Below are positions 57,965 to 64,000 of a stretch of DNA of 64,000 nucleotides, piece after piece (the stretch's first letter is position 1; every line of letters begins with the position of its first letter). This DNA comes from Panopea generosa (lineage: Eukaryota; Mollusca; Bivalvia; Adapedonta; Hiatellidae): positions 5,127,598 through 5,191,597 of the forward strand of contig CM055896.1 of the NCBI GenBank assembly GCA_029582155.1. The letters are read 5' to 3'. Position numbers and translations under genes: made by a program. The notes under the pieces were generated by a model. The model did not search any database. It saw only the letters and a list, made by a program, of their open reading frames with translations, and was not told the DNA's origin.

Positions 57965-58340
57965 AGGTCTTCGGTCCAACAATGCTTGCGAGAAAGTGTG
58001 TCAGTTACTTGCTGAATGACGGTTGGTCTACTCAGATTCAGTCTGAGGTCTGCCTGCACCACTAAATCTGGTTATGCTAAATATAACATGCGATGGAAGG
58101 ATCAGCAGTTGCGCATGTCATTTTTGCGTTCCGGTTCGATGATTTTGACGACCGAATTCCGGTTCAATAATTTTTGACCGAGTTTGAATCCTAAGTATTT
58201 TCGGAATTAAAACTATTGTCCGTGTTTTTTCTCTTGAACCAACACTCGCATTTCAATGAAACTTGGTGGGAAGGATTAGTGTGCAGTTTATGCATATCAC
58301 TTTTAGAGTTCCGTTCCGATAATTTCGGCTGAGATGCGAT
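57965..58340 (+). repeat. SINE family B 3' part plus one copy of the 294-bp unit (block B)
   Basis: 57965-58090 matches 34180-34310 (GTCCAACAATGCTTG, GCTGAATGACGGTTGGTCTA). 58126-58340 matches the start of the 294-bp unit (GCGTTCCGGTTCGATGATTT, TTCCGTTCCGATAATTTCGG). Block B has one copy and block A has two. Confidence 0.8.
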
Positions 58341-58836
58341 TCAGTCCAGCGCGCTGTCTTACGGTCTTGTTTTTCTACAAATACCTTCCTATTTTCGATG
58401 CAATTCATTACTTCTTTTTGTAATATGATAATATATTTTAACAGTTTAATCATAAACGAGAATGCAGATTGTATATTGCTATTAAAAGAAGTTGCCTTGC
58501 ATTATATAATGATATGGTTATATCAATTTGTTCGCATAGATTTTGTCAATGACAATTTGAAAAGTAATTGTTTTTTTTGTTATTATCACTAACTGCTATA
58601 AAAATCATTTGTAATCATAGCAAGTGATCGTAACAAAGCTTACCAGGGTTTATTTTTAATTGTTGCAACATGTCACAGCAGTCATTTGATGTTTTGTTAA
58701 TATTTAACAAACCGTTAATAAAACGACCCCATGTCTGATCAAAATTTAACACTGATCAGTTATCAACGACAGAATTTAATGTTGAAATGTGACACGGGTC
58801 AATTTTTAATGGGGTCAAAATTTAATGTTACACTGG
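58341..58836. other. Non-coding AT-rich stretch
   Basis: No match to block A here and no gene. Confidence 0.4.
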
Positions 58837-60115
58837 CCAAAACACGGTTGTCAGACAACTCTTATGCGCCTGATTGAGGAATGGAACATTTCACTTGACA
58901 GGGGAGATCATGTGGCAGCTACCATTATGGTCTTATCAAAGGCATTTGATTGTCTGCCACATGACCTCATCCTTCTCAAACTGGAAGCACACGGGATGTC
59001 TGAAAATGCATTTAAACTTGTATACCGTTATCTAACAGATAGGAAACAACAAGTAAAAATAGGACAAACCCACATCACATGGCTTAAAAATATGGAGGGG
59101 TCCCTCAAGGTTACATCATAGGCCCACTTATCTTTAATATCTTTATTAATGATATCTTCTTCTTTGTCAAAAATTCTTCACTGTACAACTATGCAGATGA
59201 CAACACATTGTCATTTTCCCATAAAATATTAAAATTTTAAAAGACGTTCTAGAGTCGGAAAGTAATATTCTTATAGATTGGTTCAATATTAACCAAATGC
59301 AGGCTAACCCTGATAAGTTTCGAGCCATAGCTGTCGGTAAAAAATCGCATGATAATATGACAATTTTCAATATAGGTAATGTGGATGTTTCCTGCGATGA
59401 CCATGTTAAACACTTGGGTGTTAATCTTGATTACTTACTAAATTTTGATCAACAGATTGCAAATATATGTAAAAAAGCAGCAAGGCAACTAAATGTTTTA
59501 TTTAGACTCAGTAAATTTATAAACCCTGAAAGCAAAATTGTGATCTATAAGTTCTTTATCAGATAAAATTTTAATTACTGTCCTCTAGTCTGGCATTTCT
59601 GTAGCAAAACAAACACTGAAAAACTAGAAAAACTTCAGCACAGAACACTCAAGATAACATTTAATGATTTTTCTTCTAGTTATGATACCCTATTATGTAG
59701 AGTCAATATGCCAACACTGCACCTCAGTACAATCAGAGGCATTGCATTGGAAACATTTAAATGCCTATGCAAACTATCTCCACCATATTTGCATAATTTT
59801 GTAATATTAAAAAAATTCAAAATATTCTTCAAGGTATGAAAATTGCGCAGAAATTCCAACTTTGAAAACTGCTATGTATGGTAAGTGATCATTTTGGTTC
59901 GAGGCGGCAGGTTTGGAATAGTATCCCAAATGACATCATGAAAACTGAAATTTTCAAGGAGTTTGTGAAATTATCCGCCCCTGGACCGGTCCAGCCTGTA
60001 GATGCTTTATGTGTTCATAGATGTGCCACCTACCCTTGCCACATACTCACACGCCTACGATATATAACATATAGCATCTGCTTTATTCTTTTAACTTTAC
60101 TTTAGTATTTTTTAC
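58837..60115 (+). pseudogene. Non-LTR retrotransposon reverse transcriptase fragment, copy B
   Basis: Same family as 36356-37345 and longer: HGCQTTLMRLIEEWN, LSKAFDCLPHDLILLKLEAH, GPLIFNIFINDIFFF, NYADDNTLSFS (YADD at 59190-59201), QANPDKFRAIAVGKKSH, VKHLGVNLDYLLNFDQQIA, NVLFRLSKFINPESK, NYCPLVWHFCSKTN, and a C-terminal WNSIPNDIMKTEIFKEFVKL. It is broken by frameshifts (for example around 59110, 59225 and 59828) and a TAA near 59564. The endonuclease is missing: both copies start near the same AAAACACGGTTGTCAGACA site. Confidence 0.87.
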
Positions 60116-60288
60116 TTTTTGAAATTGTCATCTGTTCTTTAACTGCACTGCTTTAGTCAACTGTTTATCTGCACGTTATGTAAATTTTAACATGCTTTAG
60201 TTAGATGATTTACTGATTTATCCTCTGGTTTAAATTCTTGCTCTGTATTTCTGTTATTAACCTGAGAAAGTTTAATTTTACTAAATTT

Positions 60289-60291
<3 letters not shown>

Positions 60292-60353
<62 letters not shown>

Positions 60354-60355
60354 GT
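60292..60355. repeat. (GT)n microsatellite
   Basis: About 64 bp of GT with one TTT interruption, some 180 bp after the end of the RT fragment. Confidence 0.96.
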
Positions 60356-60479
60356 AAACGCGTGAGTGTGAATGAAAATGAATGTCTTAAAAACGGGGAG
60401 GACGGGAGTATTTTATATTTTTATTTTTAAGAATTTGATGTTTTATCTAATAATTTTATATAAAAAAATGTTTTAATAA

Positions 60480-60566
60480 TATGAAAATAAAAAGGGTCTG
60501 GTAGGCACGCAAATAAAGGGGGCGGGCGGGGATGATAATCTAGCAATTAATTTATTATGGCCTTAT
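60480..60566. mobile_element. MITE half copy (family P1)
   Basis: ATGAAAATAAAAAGGGTC, GGGGATGATAATCTAGCAAT and TTAATTTATTATGGCCTTA match the right half of 8871-9065 and 13690-13793. Confidence 0.8.
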
Positions 60567-60620
60567 GTTGCTGTTCAAGCTGTTTAAGTTATCTTTATTG
60601 GGAGAGACAGCTGGGCTACT

Positions 60621-60713
60621 TACAATGTATATATTCTATATCCCTATATATAGTATAACAAAGACTTTATTATACTTTATATAGGGATATAGAATATATA
60701 TAATTATATTGTA
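60621..60713. repeat. AT-rich inverted repeat, arms of about 37-43 bp
   Basis: TATATTCTATATCCCTATAT... (left arm 60621-60657) pairs with ...ATATAGGGATATAGAATATA (right arm 60671-60713), including outer TACAAT/ATTGTA. The loop is about 13 bp. Confidence 0.85.
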
Positions 60714-61049
60714 ACTAGCCCCTCGGATAACTGTGCAGGAACTCCTAAGGTACAGTAATTATGTATGGCGAGTTAATCTATTTAAGTGCTTGAAATTGAA
60801 CGTTTCGACCTTGATTTTTTTTAATTTTATCAGTCCTTATCTGTATGAACCCTGTAATAAATATCTTGCCCGTGTTTCGCCTCAACTAACGATCACGTTT
60901 TACTGCGAAGGATTGATAATGCCATGTCTCTTAATGCATATGACATTGTCTCCTAGTAGGTGTTGGACTATTTTACGCGGAGGTAAATGTAAGTTAACAT
61001 GCTGTTTAATTTAAATGGACTATGTAAACATCACCATGTCTTAAAAATG

Positions 61050-61088
<39 letters not shown>

Positions 61089-61677
61089 GCTTCATCTTTG
61101 TCATCATCAAGCATGCAAATTTTTTTATTTACTATAGAACAAAGAACAAAAATCAATGGTTGGCTTACACCTCAAGTATTTATGATTTATACTCAACTCA
61201 ACCGGAAATAAGCGTATAGGTCCAGTTCCGGTTTGTAGTGACATTTTTATATTGGCCAATACCTTTAATGTAGACCAAGACGCGTGATACACAATAAGTA
61301 TGACAAGGCTCATACGATAGAGTTAATAGATAATAATAGTAAACGTTATTATAATCCCCTCCTTCTCCTCCTCATCATCAGCTTCATCTTTATCACCATC
61401 ATCTTCCTGTTCATCTACTACTTCAGGACTCACACCACTTTTATCTCCATTGAGTACTCCGGACAGATACAGGAGATAGATATAAAACATAAGTTATCTA
61501 TTTCTTCTCTTTTCAGGGCTTTGTGTTTCAGTGATTCTGTTTTTCCTACTAAGTTAAATGGTCAGTATTTTAGAAATTATCACTGAAATTTGATGCGGAT
61601 TCCAGATTTCTGGGCAATTCTGTGTCATTTCAAAATAGTTGGCTTGAACCGCATCGTGGACGAATAGTTGACATATT
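60714..61677. other. Non-coding stretch with ATC microsatellite
   Basis: An (ATC)n run at 61049-61086 and a weaker one near 61370-61400. 61125-61170 shares about 45 bp with 2090-2135. No gene. Confidence 0.45.
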
Positions 61678-62530
61678 ATTACTCTGGAAATTGATAGGTG
61701 TCATAAAACCATTGGATTAAAAAAGAAAACAATACGGTCAAGGTATGCTTTTTATCCCCCCCCACTAACTCTCTCCCCATTCCATCCCCGCCGAAGCCGA
61801 AGTGGGATATGGTAATGGTCTCTGTCCGTCCGTTAAGGGGATATTTCACACACTTATAAAGGACATTGAGAGAAAGTGCAGTGTGCAAGAACCATAACTC
61901 TTACTCTTGTCTTTACATAATTTTCCTTTGTTATTTCCCTTGTTTGGAGCATACCTTGAGAAGTTGAATACTTTAAAACTGCACAAAATGATAGAGAGTA
62001 TTGACAGGAAGTGGTCAGTACAATAATTATGCTCCTTTGTTACATTTAGTTGTCTTTGGAATAAATAAAAAAACTTTTGAAGGGAATTTATCTTAACATG
62101 ACCGTGGTCAAAAACAGTTACAGGAACTGCAATGTTCATAAACCATAAATTTTCCTCCGGCGTGGGTGGATTGGCCATGTCCAACATGGCTCTTGTTTCC
62201 GTTATAATTGCATCTCTTGAACTAGTAGATAATTTGAGCCCAGACCACATGCTGCATATTTTGTTTTTTCACTGTGTCTTAAATATAGATGTGACAATGG
62301 AGCCCTACAGGAAATGTAATACGTCTCACACCAATATTACATTTTCCATTGGGCTCCATTGTAACATTTATGTCCAAAACACAGTGAAAATACTAAATCT
62401 TCAACATGTGACTGGGCTCAAATTCTTCACTGTTTTAAGATATGCAAATATAAAGGGAAAAAACATACCTTGACCAGCTTTTTTTTTTAAATTCAATGCT
62501 TTTGTGAGACCTATCAATTTCCAGTGTAAT
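61678..62530. mobile_element. Non-autonomous DNA transposon of about 850 bp with long TIRs
   Basis: Left end ATTACTCTGGAAATTGATAGG (61678 on) and the inverted right end (CCTATCAATTTCCAGTGTAAT, to 62530) form TIRs of about 75 bp that continue through GGTCAAGGTATG at 61738-61749 and its inverse near 62470. Inside are GCCGAAGCCGAAGTGGGATA, CTCTGTCCGTCCG, a CAGGAACTGCAATGTTC...TGGCCATGTCCAACATGGCTC stretch, and a second palindrome (62233-62421). No transposase. Open stretches (134 and 113 codons) lack domains. Confidence 0.78.
62233..62421. repeat. Internal palindrome of the TIR element
   Basis: TTTGAGCCCAG (62233-62243) pairs with CTGGGCTCAAA (62411-62421); TCACTGTGT...ACAATGGAGCCC...AATGTAATA (62270-62321) pairs with TATTACATT...GGGCTCCATTGT...ACACAGTGA (62335-62387). 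The gap is 13 bp. Confidence 0.82.
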
Positions 62531-62768
62531 AGTATATCAACTCTTCGCCCACGAGGCGGTTCGAACCAACAATTCTGAAATAATACATAATTGTTCAGAA
62601 AGCTGGTATCAGCATCAAATTTTCAGTGGTGCTTTCTTAAATATTGACCATTTAACTCATGTTAGGAAAAACAAATCAGAACTGTACAAAGCCCTAAAAA
62701 AGAGAAAGTTTTATTTCTACATCCTTCATCCAGAGTACTCAAGGGAGATAATGGTGGTGTTAATTCAA
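62531..62768. other. Short non-coding interval
   Basis: GGCGGTTCGAACCAACAATTC near 62553 resembles an inverted B box; otherwise nothing recognised. Confidence 0.35.
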
Positions 62769-64000
62769 TAGTGGTGTGAGACGTTCATCATGGCCATTAT
62801 CACCAACGTCGTCGTCGTCACCGTCCGATCGGCATAATCATCATTAGCAGCAACAGCAATATAAGCTGTAGCAGCAGCAGCAGCAGCAGCAGCATCAACA
62901 TCATCATCATCATTATCATTACCATCATCATCATCATCATTACCATTAATAATATCATCATTATTATTATTATTATTATCATCATTATTGTTTTCATTAT
63001 TACTATCATTATTTTTATTAAGCATTATTATCATCATCATTATTACCATTATTATCTTATTGTTATTATTATTATTATTAGTAGTAGTAGTAGTAGTGTT
63101 ACGCATCATATGAACTGTACTGGTTTTTCTTTGAAAAAAAATCAGCAAAACAAATGTGAATTATGAAAATAAACAACATTCATTGTAACTCAGGTACTGT
63201 CCGTGTATTTAAGAATATTAGGTAATTACGCATTAGCTATGCATTGACTATGAAAATAAATCTCCACTTTTGTTTGTTTTGCTTCGTAAAACATCATACA
63301 TGTAATGTACGCTATTTTTATTGCGCACTTACTAACATCAAATGTGTATTTAATGGCTACATGTTTCGATATGTGTGCAATTGGTTACATATTTACTAAT
63401 GCGTCGTGCATATTTTATTGACAGCTCAATCATGTTCACGATATATGATGATCTATAATTATTACAATGAGATAATGTCATAACCCTGGCACGTGAGTGT
63501 GTAAGCCAATCGTATCACTAGGATCCTCCCGTAGTACAATGAGCTAAATACCTCACGGATATTGACGTTCCTGTCCGCCATAAAAATCTGTAATCTAAAA
63601 ACATTTAGTTGTGTTGGATTTGTTATAAAGGTTTTATGTTTGAAAGAAAAAAATAAACTTTTACGGAAAATTGATTTATTTGGAATAGGAAATACAAAAA
63701 AGTAAGTAGCTTTTATGCATTATTAATATTTTTTGTTGATTTTTATTAGTATTATTACTACCTTTTTTTACAATTTTTACAAGTTTCTTCTATTTAGAGA
63801 ATAAAAAAAACATTTTAAATATTTTTATCATGATTTGTATGATTTAATTACGAAAGCAAACACCATTTCATGTGTTGTTGTGAAACGTATATATAATTTA
63901 TTCAGACAAGGACCTGCTTCCGCCATTTTTCTTTTTTTCAAGTGCGCACTTGTTATCTGCCATTAACGTTTTAAATTTTACATTTAGCATAAAACTGCAT
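62769..64000. repeat. 1.2-kb duplicated module, block B (continues past window end)
   Basis: Starts AATAGTGGTGTGAGACGTTC as at 37346 and follows it collinearly with a longer CAG/ATC/ATT microsatellite (62860-63100), through CCCTGGCACGTGAGTGTGT and ACAAGGACCTGCTTCCGCCA, to the window end. It carries small insertions relative to block A, for example 18 bp near 63580. Confidence 0.82.

Overview
The window looks like AT-rich nuclear DNA of an invertebrate animal, most likely a bivalve or related mollusc. The basis is the style of the sequence: long introns and intergenic DNA, several tRNA-derived SINE families ending in AATC/ATTC-type tails, non-LTR retrotransposon pieces, mariner remnants, many minisatellites, and dispersed repeats of a kind I associate with mollusc genomes. 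Species cannot be fixed from the sequence. There is no bacterial gene organisation, rRNA or CRISPR.

Only two loci look like host protein genes. (1) Positions 13834-17040, plus strand: one large 3' exon of a nuclear-type, Ser/Glu/Lys-rich protein with two zinc fingers near its C-terminus. Its reading frame moves forward by one base six times (frames 0-1-2-0-1-2-0), each time at or near a short mononucleotide run, with no other stop codon. (2) Positions 52879-53962, plus strand: an intact 300-codon, single-exon CDS for an aerolysin/ETX-MTX2-like beta-pore-forming protein without a signal peptide, preceded by a splice acceptor in its 5' UTR.

Layout: 1-13.8 kb is repeat-rich intergenic or 5' intronic DNA (SINEs, two minisatellites, palindromic MITEs, a hairpin). 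13.8-17.0 kb is the zinc-finger exon. 17.19-17.59 kb holds a complete 399-bp LTR element in miniature (TG...CA repeats, tRNA-Lys-type primer site, 4-bp target duplication) whose LTRs are tRNA-like. 17.6-31.4 kb is SINEs and dispersed repeats. 31.4-38.5 kb and 56.1-64.0 kb are collinear paralogous blocks, each with a 35-bp minisatellite, a reverse-transcriptase fragment and a shared 1.1-1.2 kb module. 38.7-51.7 kb is dominated by tandem repeats, including a 2.2-kb array of a 20-bp unit with higher-order structure. 51.7-55.3 kb carries the aerolysin-like gene and a downstream minisatellite. A TIR-bounded element of about 850 bp lies at 61.7-62.5 kb.

The two host genes show no functional link; they are islands in repetitive DNA. 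All similarity and identity statements are by eye, without database searches.
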